DNA of 64,000 nt from NCBI GenBank assembly GCA_013398055.1, contig VZRS01002384.1, forward strand, positions 175,558 to 239,557, read 5' to 3'. The stretch comes from Ifrita kowaldi (Eukaryota > Chordata > Aves > Passeriformes > Cinclosomatidae). Every line of letters begins with the position of its first letter. The first letter of the stretch is position 1. Made by a program: the position numbers and the translations under genes. Positions 12,045-25,732 of the stretch are shown in pieces. Below the pieces are notes generated by a model. The model saw only the letters and a program-made list of their open reading frames with translations. It ran no database searches and had not been told where the DNA came from.

Positions 12045-15000
12045 TCACCTTTAAGTATATAATTAGAGACCAGGCTACTGGAGTGACTTGTCATTTAGTT
12101 TCAAACATTTAATATTTACATAATTAACTTTTTTTGTGAGAAAACAGTAGTTATGATGCAATATGGGATTACAGAGAGAAAGGCAAAACATGTAAAAATC
12201 ATCTTGTAAATGAGATAGCTGCATTCACAAGGCTCTTGTCTGTAGAACACAAAGCTCTGCAAAGCACATATAAGTGCTTCTAACCACCTTTTATACATGG
12301 CTAACTTACTGCTGTTGAATAGCTTTCTTTATGCCATACCTGTGGCAGTGTTTGAAGTAAAGAGCAGGACCACATACTCTGCTCTATATACAGTTAATTA
12401 CACCACTGATACTTAAAAGTAATTTTAAATATTAATTCAGTGGTGGGGAAAAATATATTTAAACTGTAAAAGCACTCTCTCAAGTGAAAAACTTGGTATG
12501 TGAACAGAAAACAAACAAAAAAAGCAAACTAATGATCTTGACTGGAACAGCATGGAGCCAGATGCTTGGGAATATGCTGAGTCCTGAGAAGCTGTTACGC
12601 AGACCAGAGTAGGCAGCATACATGGTTACAAACGTGGAGAGCAGGAAAAGAGAATTATTCAACAATTCCTTGCAGAGTGTGAGCAGAAATACTGCTCAAT
12701 TGTTATGGAACAGTGGTCCTATCAGAGAAAGTGAAATCTTCAGTTTTTGGTTTTCGTTTTGTGCTAGTGAGTGATTTTGCAAGTGCGAGTACTTTCTGTA
12801 TCTCTTCTTGCAGAGTGTAAATGTATAACTCACTGCCCTGTTCATCAGATTATAATATTCATTATGCATTTTGGAGAGCGTTATAAACATTCTCTCAGAG
12901 GATGCAGTTCCATTCTCCAAGAGGTCAAATCACTGCTGGTGACTGAAAATTTTCTCATCTCATTCCTCTGCATTCACTGTTCCCACAGCAGGTGTCTGTT
13001 CACTAGATGTATTTCTGCCATTTACTGTATCTTTTTCACCAAGCATCCTTGAATGGTTGGGTTTTTTTCATATCTGAAAAAAAAAAATCTTCATATTCAT
13101 AGTGCCTCTGGAAATCAGATTTTGTGTTCTCTTAATCAATTTCATCAAAACTTCTTATTTACAACCAATATTTTAGAATTCTTAAATCTCTCAAAGACAG
13201 ATGGAGATAGGAGTTTAGCCCTGTTTGGAATTTTCTGATATCTTACTATATTGACAATGCAAATTGTGAGTTATTTCAAATTACTACAGACATGACATTA
13301 TCAGGTACATAAATGATTAATTATTCATGCTTATTGCATTCTCTTTATTCCATTATATGAAAAAAAATTGTGTATTTGTTATATAAGCCATGATTAGTTT
13401 TAAAAAGGGAATAGCAATTTATGATGTTAGATGCTCAGATCTGTATTTATCTTTGTATCCACTGGAAATCAAATTCTGCAAAAAAGAAACATTTTGCAAT
13501 AACATTGGGTGGCTTAATTTTAATTTAAGTATTTTGGCATATTTTGTAGTATATTAGTTGAGTATTAGTCCTGTTTTGATAGAAACATGACCAATGACTT
13601 ATGTTGATAGAGCTAACAATCTGTAAATCACTTATGATTTAAAATCAGGAATTTAAGGTTCTCAGAATGTTCTCAGGTTATACTTAGCTGTAAAAAATGG
13701 AGATGAATTTATTCTTTCTGAAAGTGCTAAGTGAAAAGAAGGGAAAGCTACTTTACTTTTTATTTGAGAAAGCTAGTTTTTATGTGTCCTTGAAATTTGT
13801 ATTAAGAGCATTCCCACATGTACTTTTGTATCAATATTTCCAGGAATTACTGTCTTAAATACTGCAGTTTGTCCAGCGTGGGTGGCAAGCACCATCAGTA
13901 GCTGAGCCACACAGTACATCTGTGGGAATTTCCATCCCAAAATAATAATTTGAAATATGCAGCCATTGCTTCTCCTCCCCTCCATCATGCAATCTTGTTT
14001 GCAAAGTGAAAGGTAGTTGACACTGCTTGGTGAAAACTCGAAAGACTATATGATGGAGGAGAAGTGTGGAGATTTTTAATGAAATCTGTGCTTTTCTCCA
14101 GTGTATGAGCATCACTGACAATGATGTCCAGAGCTGGTTCATATTCTGGTCAGTAACCCTCAATGTGGCATTAGTCTGACTCTGCCTACTGTTGTTCATG
14201 GAAAAAAAAGGTGTATATTTCAGATATTCCTTTTAATGTTTTGGGGTTTTTTTCACTCAAAGACAAAAAAAGATATGTACACACTTTATGGGAAATGTTT
14301 CAAACCACTTCCAGACATGCCTTTGAAAGTCAGTGGGCATTGGCAGAATTCCCTAAGAACTCAGGGCTCTAGGATTAAATAATCACTGGTGGCATTAATA
14401 CTCAGGTATTCCCCTGTAACTACCATTTTTTCTTATTTATACCCTGTAAATCTTTATTCAAAGGGAAAGATCATCTTCTCTTCATTAATTGACATAAGTT
14501 TTGAACAATCAAGTATCTTGCAGTCTATGGAACAGGAAAAAAAGTGATCTACAGCAGGTAATTAGCACAAGATTTTCAGTTTTAAAACTTTATACAACAT
14601 GAACTCGGACATTCTTTTTGAAGAACATTTGAATTAGTATGGTCTGTTGCAGCCAGTAACTATACCTTATTGTTTCCTGACAGTTCACTACCTCTGTCCT
14701 AAAAATGCATTAGTTCAGCAGTTCATAATAGAGCCAAGCCTAAATAGGTGTCAAAATTCTATACAGACACATAGAGACTGTCTGAATGTTTTTCATCTTC
14801 ACCACATGGTAATTTAATGTTTGTTGAAGTTCTTTGGGGTTTTGCATGTTGCAGGTTTCTTTCCTTATTGGAGGAAGGTTGTACTGAGGGCTAAAATGCA
14901 ACAAAATGAGGCCATATGTGTGATCATCTTAGTATAGGGAACCACTTGCAGGTAATCCTGTAACAATCAAAATAAAACAAACAAAAATTTTTCATACTCA

Positions 15001-18000
15001 TACTGTTTCACATCTAAATGGTACTCATTATATATTTTACTACACATTTTATGTATTTCAGTTGACAAATTAAAAAAGACATCTGAAACACAGCATTTTT
15101 TCGTGTGTGCAGCTTTGCTTTTGTTCTTTTTTTCTTGGAAATGCAGCCTTGTAACATGTGCATGATTATAGATTTGCATAGTGTAAAATTACTGTAATTT
15201 TCTCTGTTCAGGAAGTCAGAAAGGGATTTAATAAGTAGTAAAAATTAAACTAGGAAGTAATACTAAGGCAGAGTGTATATATTTTGCACTTTTAAATAAC
15301 CTTTTATAACAAGAATCTATTACCGTACAGTATACTGTAATTCCACTTTCTAGTGATATTCTTGCTATTGTCACAGTATTGTCTTTAAATCTGGATATGA
15401 ATAGTTTGTATATGTACACACTTAAAAAGTGATTTCTACAATGGAATATGTGCTCCCTGTCACTGTTATTAGCATCCAACTGGAAAAATATTCACCAATT
15501 ATTTTTTTTATAAATTATGAATGTACAGTGTAAATTAGCAAATCAAATATTGTAGCAATGAAGAGATGCACTTTAAAAATGTAAAAGTGTATATCTCCAA
15601 GAGTGTTATTTTGTATAGATGTTTTTGAATAAATAATTTATTGCTCATTAGTGGGGCTTTTTGTCATTTATGAAATAAATATAAGGTATTTGATAGCAGC
15701 TATTTGAGTTTTATATTCTTTCATCAGTGATTTTTGTGGGTTTCTTACTTTTTAAAATTAAGATTTTGTAATTAGAACAGTAAAGGACTTATTCACATTT
15801 TCTTTTTCATTCAATAAATCACTGTTGGCTTGATCTAGTTGCTGTGAGGAAGCCAAGGTGTGATCCATGATCAGCCCACAGTCCTTTTCATGATCAGCCA
15901 ACAAAAGGACGTTGCCACAGCATCTTCCTTCAGTCATCAAGAACAGTTGGGCCATGGAAATCAAGGTGTGGAGAGAGGGACACATAGCAAGCAATTGGAA
16001 GCACTTCCATTTTCCATGGTTTAAATGCAGCCAGTTGATATTTACTGAAAGGCATAATGACCACAGTATACATTTGCTTCAGTGATAGATCAGTGCTGAA
16101 ATCCTGAACTGAAAAATATTGAGCAGCCAAATGTCTGCAGCCTTGAAGGCTGGGCATAATTCAGATTTGTAGTCTGGGATTTCTTCTATATTTGTTCCTT
16201 GCTTTGCTAACAGAGAAAAAATATGGCATATTAGGACCAAGTCACCTCTACCAGGCAGATGTTTGGAAAAAGAGACTTCAGAAAAGTTTTATAAACAGGG
16301 TTTTTTTCTTTTTTAAAGTCTTTTAGTATATTTAGCTTGTAAGAAGAAAACATGTATTCTGAAGGAAAAGTATAAATCCGGAATTTAAACCTAAAAGAAA
16401 AACAGTGTGTTCTTGTAATGGAGCTGGGCTTGCTATCTTAGATAATGACAATAGCAGTGTCATCAAAGACAATCTATAAGTAGTTAACACATTTCAGTCA
16501 CTCCTCCTCTCAGTCTTTGAATCCAGAGGTATCCTAAAATCACAAAAGTGAATCTGAAGTGAGACTTCAAGCCACAGAAAGGCTTGATGCTACAGTGCAT
16601 TTTTCGAGTGCTGTCAGTCTCCTCAGAAGATGACATGGCACCTGCAATTTCTATTAAAATAGGTGGGGAAAGGCAGTCACACCATCACTTAACTGCCCAT
16701 TGATTACAGCACTGGGCCCAAGGGGAAAATATTCTTTTAGCAAGTGAGTTCCTAGAGCAGATGAATTTTTAGATGCCTGCTTGTCCCTCTTATCTGCTCA
16801 GGGCTGCACCTGAGAAGAGAGAGCAGAGGAGGGTGTGTGCCTGCATTGTGGGCATCAGTCTGGCATTTTAGGTCCAGCAGTCCCTGCAGAGGTGGAGTTC
16901 AGTGTCCAGCCTGGGGGGAGCAACAGGGCGGGATGGACAGGGCAGGCATTTGGAGGGCTGTGTACTCCTTAAGCATTGACTTCTCTTTACGTGTGCCCGA
17001 GCTCTTGAGTGCAATACCTTTATTATCTCGGGAGGCTGCTGTGAATGGCAGCACTTTTTGGCCTCCTGCTGAGGTTGTGCCACTATGGAGGGGAGGAGGC
17101 AGATTTGCTGGAGAGGAAAAGTACGTGTAGATGAAGGTGCAAGCTTTGGTAACCCAGCAAGCAGGGCACTCATCTGGGGAGGTGTAATCCTGAGCTCTGG
17201 TCCCCCTTCCAAAGTGCAATATGCAGAGATGTGAGGAAGGTCTCATTTATGTGCAGCTTAAAGTGCATTTTACTGTGACATACTGGACTTTTTCACTTCC
17301 CCGTGGTAGTAAATTGTGCTTCTCATGGCAATAGATGTAATTGCTTTGCACTAAATTATATTAACTATTTCAGGTGGTTTGTTCTACTTCTTGCTTGGAA
17401 TGACACAGCTGAATTACTTTCTGCAGTATGTAGCACAGAAGACAAGAAAATTCCTAGTTATTGGGGGAAAAAAGTGAGATTTTTTCAACTGCAGAAAAAG
17501 TATTTAGACAGTGGCAAATTTTGAAGTATTAGCATTTCTTCTTTTCTTATGATTTTTAATACTGGTTGGAGTTAGTTGTAAACTTAGTGATTTTTGCAAA
17601 TGAAAGGAACTGTTCTTCACAGTTCATTTTTATTAAGCTGGGTTGTACTCAGTCTGCATTGCAGCCCACGAACTGGGGCTAGTAGCATTGCACCTGACAG
17701 AGAAATGGGTGGGTTAATTTTTAAGTATCCAAAGAGAAGAGGTTGTTTTCCTCTCTCTCTTCTGAGAGCTGGACTTTGTTTTTCATATGCAGCCTTGTTT
17801 AATGATTCAGGTGCAGCTTTTGTGCATCCAAAGGGGGAACTTGATGGTGTCAAAAGTACAGCAAGAAGAGCTTAAGAGTACTTGCTCTGTATCTCTACCA
17901 TCTGTGAAACTCTCACTGCGTGAAATAATTACTGCCTGCCCAGCACAGAGGTTTTTAAAGCATGTAAATCCCTCCTTGTTCTATATAAAGTTGTGATCGA

Positions 18001-18082
18001 ATTCGAGAGAATGGTTAAGCGACAATCAAAAGAGACCCACAACAGAAGCACTAAGGTAAGGACAAAGACTATTAAACCAAAT

Positions 18083-18117
18083 AGGGAGGGAGGGGGAGAG
18101 GGAGGGAGGGAGAGATG
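18083..18117. repeat. Purine-rich GGGA/GAGG tract
   Basis: Imperfect GGGA and GAGGG repeats on the plus strand followed by about 100 bases that stay purine-rich. Low-complexity sequence that could form triplex or G-rich structures; no gene signal. Confidence 0.85.
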
Positions 18118-21100
18118 AAGGTAGAAAGGGAAATGGAGGGTGGGGCATGGGAAAGGGCTGGAAACTGGAAATGGAATGTGGGATCAGAAAGAGGGGCATA
18201 CATGACAACGCTGAGAGATGTAAAGGTTGGAGAGCTAAGGGATATAGGAAAGGTGTCCTTGCCTGGAAGATTGGCCAATGCCTGTACCTTTGGTTGAGAA
18301 TTAGAGGAGTGCTCTCAGACATTGATACTGAGCTTATGGAGGTGTGTTACTGGGGTGAGGGGCAGGAAGTAGGATGGAAAAAACTCCGAATAGAGCTGGG
18401 TCAAAAGACATTGTCAGGTAAAACATTTCCTGGTAATGCAGGTAAGTTAATACAGTTCTTTACAAGCATAAAATTACTCAAAATTAATCGAAAAATATGA
18501 AAGCTGGAAGGAAGGACCTTAAAAGGCTATGGTCTCATATTTTAATGTCTTGCTCACAGTATTTAAATCTTGCAAATTTTCAGAGTTATTTTGTTGTAAT
18601 TTGTGCTCTTATCCAACTCACTTAGACATTAGGTGTACTCACTCTAAGGAAAGGGTTAGACAGCTATGTCTCAAAGCTTTGACCAGAGTGGGGAACACAG
18701 AAAGGTGAAACTTCAGGAGATAAATCTGATGAAGGTAAAATGCAGCTGGAAAGAAAGGAGGAGAAACTAGTGATAAAAGTAAAGTCAGAGCAGTCTATTA
18801 AGAGCACAGACAGCTGAGCTGCCTGAACCTATTGGCTTACACTCATGGGTCAGGTTAAGGCTGACACATAAATCAGGTTTAAATGACAGACCACAACTTT
18901 ATCTTTTGCAAAAGTATTGTATCTAAGCATATCCAAAGAGTCTTGGATAACTGTTCTTTGCCAGTTCATTCTTACCTGTTTAATTCTCTGAGCATTTTGT
19001 TCTTGAAAACTACTGTACTTGATCAATACAAAATGTTCTGAAATATTAAAAAATAATATTAGACATAGGATGTTAGTAATAACACTTTTAATTGAGGAAC
19101 GTTCACATTTCTTTAAGAGAGCCCATGTAACTACGGCACCTTGTTCCCGTGCCTCTTCAGCCTTCCAGTATTTTCTAAAACAGCATCTGACCTCCAGAGC
19201 TCAGATTCAAAGTCTTCAGTACCCAAAACTGAGCAAATCAGTCAGTTCACTGTATAAGATTAGCCACAAAGTATTGGGCTCCTATGGGAACAGATAAGTT
19301 CTCTGTCTTCTGAAAGCTGTCCTTCTTGAGTACCCACACTGAATCGATATATCCCGGGCATTCTCAGGGCTAAAGGAGCATATGTACACCTGTGCAAGTT
19401 TGTACATGCTGGAATATCTACAGCTTCATGCACATCTCCTTCCTGTCTCTCAGAGAAACATTCCTGCATCTGCTGCCCTGCAGCGAAGATGAGGCATCTG
19501 TTAAACCATTACCCAGACCTGGCACATGTACTATTTAAAAAAAAATGTTATGGCACAAGCAGTGGAGTGCAGAAGTCGTCACAAACTGTGGTCCCTGTGG
19601 GGCTCTAGCCATCTGCTTGCTAATTATGTATACCACAGCCTAGCTGTTGCACAGAAAACAAACATTGCTGCTGGCAGGTTCATTCTGCCATAGAATTACT
19701 GCGACTGGCACAGGCAGAATTCCAGGAAAGTTATGTCTTTTTCTGCCCATTGCTGTTGCCATTTTTGTGTGTCCCCCTTTAAGGGATCCACCCGTTCTTT
19801 CTGCCACCTTGTACCTTGTTCTAACCTGCTTGCATCTGCCTTTCCCAGCCTGTGCTAGTCTCTCTCTCTCTGACAGTTAAAGTATATAACATTACCTAGG
19901 ATATGCTTGCTATGTGGCAAGAACTTTGTTCATATTAAGCTAGCATTGAAATAGCAGTGGAGTATTTAGCATCTTTGTGCATGCTCAGCTAATGTTGATA
20001 TGTCAGTGGTGTATTTAGCAATTTTTCTGCAACCTTTCATAAAAATCATCTTTGTAATAACGTGGATATGTTTACTGCCTGGGCAAATGAAGCTGTTCTT
20101 TGCGTCAGATTAGATCTCAGAGGTGACAGTTAATTCAGAGCAATCAACAGTCCTTTGTGGTCAAATCTCCATGAAATACCAGATCTGCACTCATCAGCAC
20201 TTTTCTTTTCTCCCCACTGCTTTTCCCTGTCTGTGAATAGCTCTCCCTTCTGCCCAAAGAGTTGTTTACAGGGGACAGTCCACTGCATTCATCTGTTACA
20301 TACAGGCTTGAGACAGAGCAACCTGTGGGAAAGAGCACTGGGGCAATGCTCATTCCCACAGGTTACAGGCTGTTTGGGCTGGTGTTGCACTGCTGGCTTG
20401 TTCTCCTCTTGCACAGGCATACAAAGGTGGTGACTTTTAATTAATGAAAATTCAGGTACTTGGGTGCTATCATATGCAGCAACTGAAAAAAAAAAGTGAG
20501 GATCTAAACCTCTCTGTGCCTCAGGGGGAAGAGAATATGGACATCATTCTTAGATTTATGTACATTTTCAAAAGCTACCTGGTGTCATAATGTTATTTTG
20601 TTTTAAATGATGTATGAAGATTGTAAAAGTCTGTATGAGTTGCACACTCAACTTCAGACCCTACTTAATAATTTCTGCAGGGAGAGGAGTCATTTCTTAT
20701 TCATGGTCCTTCAAGAGTATTGCATTATATTTGTCACATCCCAAAGCTTCTACTGGTCCTGTCATCAGTGTGTTCTTATTTATGAATGAATACCCACGAC
20801 AAATTGATTAATCATGTTCTCCTGCTAGAGCTCTGGGAAGTTCATTTTGTCCTTCAGGGTGGTCATCAGGAGAGCCTGGGACTATTTTATCACACAGTGA
20901 AGAGTCTGATATGCTTCTGTCTTCCGTAGGGGCCACATTCAATCACCTTGAAAAATTGATTAGAGACCACCCTTTATAAACCAAGCTGTTTCTCTAGTGA
21001 AGACCTTTTTATTGCTTCAATACTAGTAAATTAAACTATATTAGGAAATGGTCGGGATTTGGGTTATGGTTACCCCTAAGATAAACTTGTGAAAATTGTC

Positions 21101-23009
21101 TCTGATATGTTTTGCCCTAGGCCAGTCAACAGTGGGCTGAAATGCCCCTAGGCATGGCTGAAGAATTAGCACAGGCCAGATGGTGTTTGTTAGAGGCTCA
21201 TCTGGATTTGGAGATCTCCACTAGTACAGACGAAATCTGTAGTGTTTCACGCACCTTTAATTTACTCTACAGAAGCGGCTTTCCATTTCAGGGACTCCAG
21301 TATTCATATACAAGCTCCACCATATGGCACTGGTGCCTCATACCAGAGAAAGGCACCCATGTCTTCCATGCACTTATTTTGAATAAGAAGTTCTTTGATC
21401 TGTGATGACTTTGATGATAACTAGAAAAAAGAGCTGGGTATCAAAATTCTGCAAAATTGCACAGTACAATCATGGTATGGACTTACAGCCCTTATATTAC
21501 AGTCATATAGATGTGTGTTTTGAGGGCATTCAGCAGTGCAATGAAATAAGGTTAGAACTCTTTTTGGGAGCACCTGTTGCCAGGGTGCTACAGCTACAAA
21601 AGCCACTTCCCATGAAAGCACATTTCAATCAAGTGTTTATTCCTCATTAACACAAATTTTATTATTTCTCATAGGAACTATGATCCTCTCAGAAGGCAAA
21701 CAATTCTGCTGTCAAATACTATTGATCTGAGTAGTGCATAGAATTTGGTTTTTCTGTTGTTCAAGAAAGGGCTACCTTGTGCATCAGGGATCAACTGCAT
21801 ACCTGAAGAAATGAGGGGTACATTGTTAGGGAAAATGGACATTGATGGTTTTCTAATTGTGGTACCTACAATTATATGCAAAAATTATATGCTGGTTTAC
21901 AGCAATGAGCTGATCTGCCAGACAAGACCTGATCCCAGATTACCCATAATTAAATCCCTACATACCAAAACATTCCCTGAAATAAGCTGGTGCGTAAAAA
22001 ATCAGCCAGATGGGTGGTCATCGATGGGGGATGCCCAGGCAGAGCTCATCGCTGCCTGCAGAAGAGCAGGGCTGGGAAGCTGGGCAGGAGCATGGGCAGG
22101 GCAGCAGGTAAGAGTTGCATACCAGTTGGCAGGAGGAGTAGTGAGAAGATGGGGAGGGGGGCACAAATTTGGCATTCTTTCTGTCAATTCTTGGGTTTGT
22201 GTTCCTTCTCACGCTGAGCTGGTGTGACAGTACTGGCTACTGGGACCCAAGGGAATTGTATGCAGAAGCCCTGAACTAAGGCAGGCCCAGGGGGTCAGGA
22301 CCCTGTGGAGAAGGCTTTCCTTCTTCGCTTTCTTCTTCACTGCACACCCTTGTAACCCTTTTCAATTTTTAAATGTATTTTTTGCTATTTGCAAGCTATG
22401 TTTTATTTCAATGCCAGGATTGTTTAATTCCAGTACAGCTCATCTTCTTATACCTTTTTCTGCAGAAATGAAAACTTGCTCCCAATAGAGTTTTTTTTAA
22501 AATGTAAATGCTCAACCACTTGCAGTGCCAAAATTCAGCGTTTTCTCACCAAACCAAGCACCTTCACTCCTTTAAGCCTCACACTGTTAAACCTTACTCA
22601 CAGTCTGCAGATCTCAGAAGTGGATGGGATGAACTTTTAGTAGAGTTACCAATTCCAAATATTGACACCAGGTGGTTTGTTTTTTTTTATTTCTCCTTTT
22701 ATATCTCAGGGACACACATCATTTTCTCTTACCAGAGCATTAACCTGAAAGGTCTGTTGAGAATCAGTGATAAATGGTCCCTTTATATCTTTTTCTTTCT
22801 CCTGAGTCACAGCTTCTCCAGATTCTCTTATTACATGTTTATTATCTCTAAAATTTATTTCCAAAGATATCACTTTATATTTGGCTGTATTACAATGTTT
22901 TTGTTGGATTTGTCAGTCTACCATGTTATCTATTATTAATTTTGCCTCAGTTCAGGTATGAAGACTTCAGAGAAAAATGTCTTCTTTTTTTGTGTCTATG
23001 TAATATATC

Positions 23010-23087
23010 TGTGTGTGTGTTTGTGTGTGAGAGTATATATATATATATATATTTATGTGTATGTACATACAAATACACACACACACT
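23010..23087. repeat. Compound GT / TA / CA microsatellite
   Basis: GT-rich left arm (23010-23030), TA core (23034-23051), then a CA-rich right arm ending near 23087. The arms are inverted complements, so the tract is an imperfect palindrome. Confidence 0.9.
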
Positions 23088-25489
23088 CTTCCCTGTTCCT
23101 TCACTTACTTAGTAACTTCAGCTTATTTTTCACAAAGTATTGATTCTTATTAATGCTCATTTAAATATGATAGATTTCAATCATTATTAGCTACTGTTTA
23201 ATACTGCATGCTTATTAATTCTTATGTGCATTTTGCATCTGGATGTTTCAACATAGAAATAAGAAAGATATATCATCTCTTGTTTGTTCAATCTGAGAGC
23301 TTTCTAAAACGTGCTTTAGCTACAGATTGCTTCAAACCCATCGGGGCATTAAAAATAACAGTTCAAGAGTTTTGGAACCTTGACATGACGTCAATAGCAA
23401 AGATGTTTTTATTGTTCAGTCATAAAGCTCACTTGAACACTAAATATTCCATAGAGTAGTGCTTTGTGACCTCTTAATATCACCACTCATGAAGAATGTT
23501 TCATTTAACTTCTTCAGATCATTTACTTTCCTGATTTGTGACAGACTAATGGAAATTTGGAGATTAATTTGGAAACATATTCATTTGCCTGAGTGAATAT
23601 GAACTTGGATGAAAGAGTTCAAGAGTAACTCATCAGATTTAAAATGTGGTTTTCAATTAACAAAATATGTTTATAATGTAGGATGTGTCTAGTGAACAGT
23701 CCATTTAATGAGCTGGTGGCCGTCTTCAGATCATCAAACATCACTGTCTGTTCATTTCCCTTTACCACCTCTTTTTCCAAACTGATAACTCCAAAATTAT
23801 TTCTTACTGTGTTAATATCTGCCACTGCCTTTATCTTTGAATTGATAAAAACAAATAATTAAAAATTAAATAATAAATTTGGAAAGTCAGTGCCAAGCCT
23901 GGGAAAATGCAACCTACTGGGCAGGTCACTAAAGCAGAACAGCAGAAAGCATTCAAGTGTGAGGAGGAATTCAAGCACTGCTCTCCAAGTTGTTGCAACA
24001 TTTGTGTCTGCAGAGGGGCTTCCACATCACAGCCTTGACATCTGTAATGCCTCATTTTGGGGATGGACAGCCTAAAAAAACCCAGGCCTTTTGGTTTTGG
24101 TCAGTGCAGAGAGAGAACAGCACTCTTCAGAATGGACTGGACCAATGCTGTCCTACTGAGATACCTGACCCGGCTCATGAGAACAGCTGAGAACACACAA
24201 CTATCATAAAATGTGCTTCATGATGTAGCATTCACACTGATCTGCAGGGCATGTTCTCGCTGCATTATGATTCCCTGTTCCTCTTCCTTTATAAATCCCC
24301 TCTCCTTTTCTTGAGCACTTTGACTACACAACTTTTTCTTTCCTTTCAAATGATGGGTAAAAAATGCAAACGTTGTCACTGCCTGGATGTTCCCAATAAG
24401 TCAGTCCTGGGAGGCAGGAGGTCAGAGACATCGGTCCAGTTCCTAGTGCTATCAAAAGAGCTTCTAAAGAGAGATATCCATGTGTCATGATTCCTACCAT
24501 GGAAATATTCACAGAATATTTCACTACAAAAGCAGGACAGAAACATCTGCCATCCTTTCAGTATGGCAATGAATCACTGTCACTGCTTGCACTTCCCAGT
24601 TTTCCCTCTGGAATCTTAAATTCTTTTGTGGATTTGTCACTAACCATGCTGAGTGCCTCATTCACAGCAGGCAGAATACTAAAATTGGTCTGTCATAATA
24701 TTATTATGTGGTCATTGTTTTTATTTTGCTAAATTCATTTCTGTTTTCTCCTAAGTCACAAAAGATCATGTCTTGTTAGTACTTGATCAGCTTTATGACT
24801 ATGTGACATATGGTGTATCTACTGACCACCCTTAAATCCAAGAGATAAGCTTGGTCATATGAAACTGCAGTGGTCTCTGTAAGAAGGCCATGCGTTGGAA
24901 GAAGGCAGAAAGTTCACCATTAAGCTTGCAATTAAAATGATCTGTCTGAAAGAGTCTGCGTTTGGTCTGAAATCAGTGATCTACGAAGATAAAAGATTAA
25001 TTTTGTGTCTCATTTTAAGAGGAAAAGTTTTTGTGATTCAAGCCACTGAATTTCAGACCTTCTATAAACTCTTAAAAATCGTTCATCTGTTCCACATCCT
25101 TTCACATTAATCATAATTTGCTCATTAGTTAAGACAGAGTTTTCAAACCATTATATACAGGATTAGTGTGAATTCAGACAAGAAATTGAGTGGACTCTTC
25201 TCTGTAGTTAAATTTATCTTTACATAGTTTTGTTCTGCAAGTTGGGTTACTCCAAAACAGCTGAGCGTCTGAGGGATTCTTCCTGTAACTAGAGACTTAA
25301 ATGCTTGCTTGCATGAGATAAAACTTCAATTTGGGTTTAAATCAACATTTTAACAAGACAATCTCATGTTCTATAGATATTACATTCCATCTGCTTCTGA
25401 GAAAAATAATTTATCTGAGAACATGTTTTCAGCATCATGCACTAAAATTAGTATGTAATGACCAAATCTCTATGATCTAACTCTAATCT

Positions 25490-25732
25490 AGCCTGTCCAG
25501 ATCCCTTTGCAGAGCCTTTCTACTCTCCAGTAGATCAACACTCCCACCCAACTTGGTTTTGTCAGCAAACTGACTGAGGGTGCCTTCAATCCCCTTGTCC
25601 AAATAATTGATAAAGGACTGGCCCCAGTACTGAGCCCTGGGGAACCCCACTAGTGACTGGCCACCAACTGGATGTGGCAGCATTCACCAGCATTCTCTGG
25701 GCCTGGCCATCCAGCCATTTAGCACTGTATTT
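25490..25732 (-). mobile_element. CR1 LINE fragment, internal
   Basis: Resembles the reverse complement of CR1 and the 7250-7510 region of the larger fragment: cagatccctttgcagagcct, actgagccctggggaacccc and ctgggcctggccatccagcc. Reverse-strand translation shows remnants such as GVPQGSVLGPVLY, the reverse transcriptase motif region. Truncated at both ends. Confidence 0.88.

Larger units (their letters stand above)
12045..25489. other. Long non-genic stretch upstream of TPO
   Basis: No recognisable exon. Local features: GC-richer pockets at about 16800-17230 and 22010-22290, the purine tract at 18083 and the compound microsatellite at 23010. The longest frames (13855-14199 minus, 22508-22939 plus, 21745-22227 plus) have no recognisable family motif. 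The first two lie in low-complexity or AT-rich sequence; the last runs through the GC-rich pocket. Confidence 0.6.

Noticed and set aside
13773..14199. Overlapping minus-strand frames of 114 and 71 codons as a possible gene or pseudogene
   Set aside because: No recognisable motif, no convincing splice sites, two frames compete over the same bases. Left as unexplained sequence.
15758..16157. Two overlapping minus-strand frames (78 and 75 codons)
   Set aside because: No family similarity that I can see and multiple stops when extended; treated as chance.
22508..22939. 143-codon plus-strand frame with hydrophobic Phe/Tyr/Ile-rich protein
   Set aside because: Composition follows T-rich DNA, no start context, motif or splice signals.
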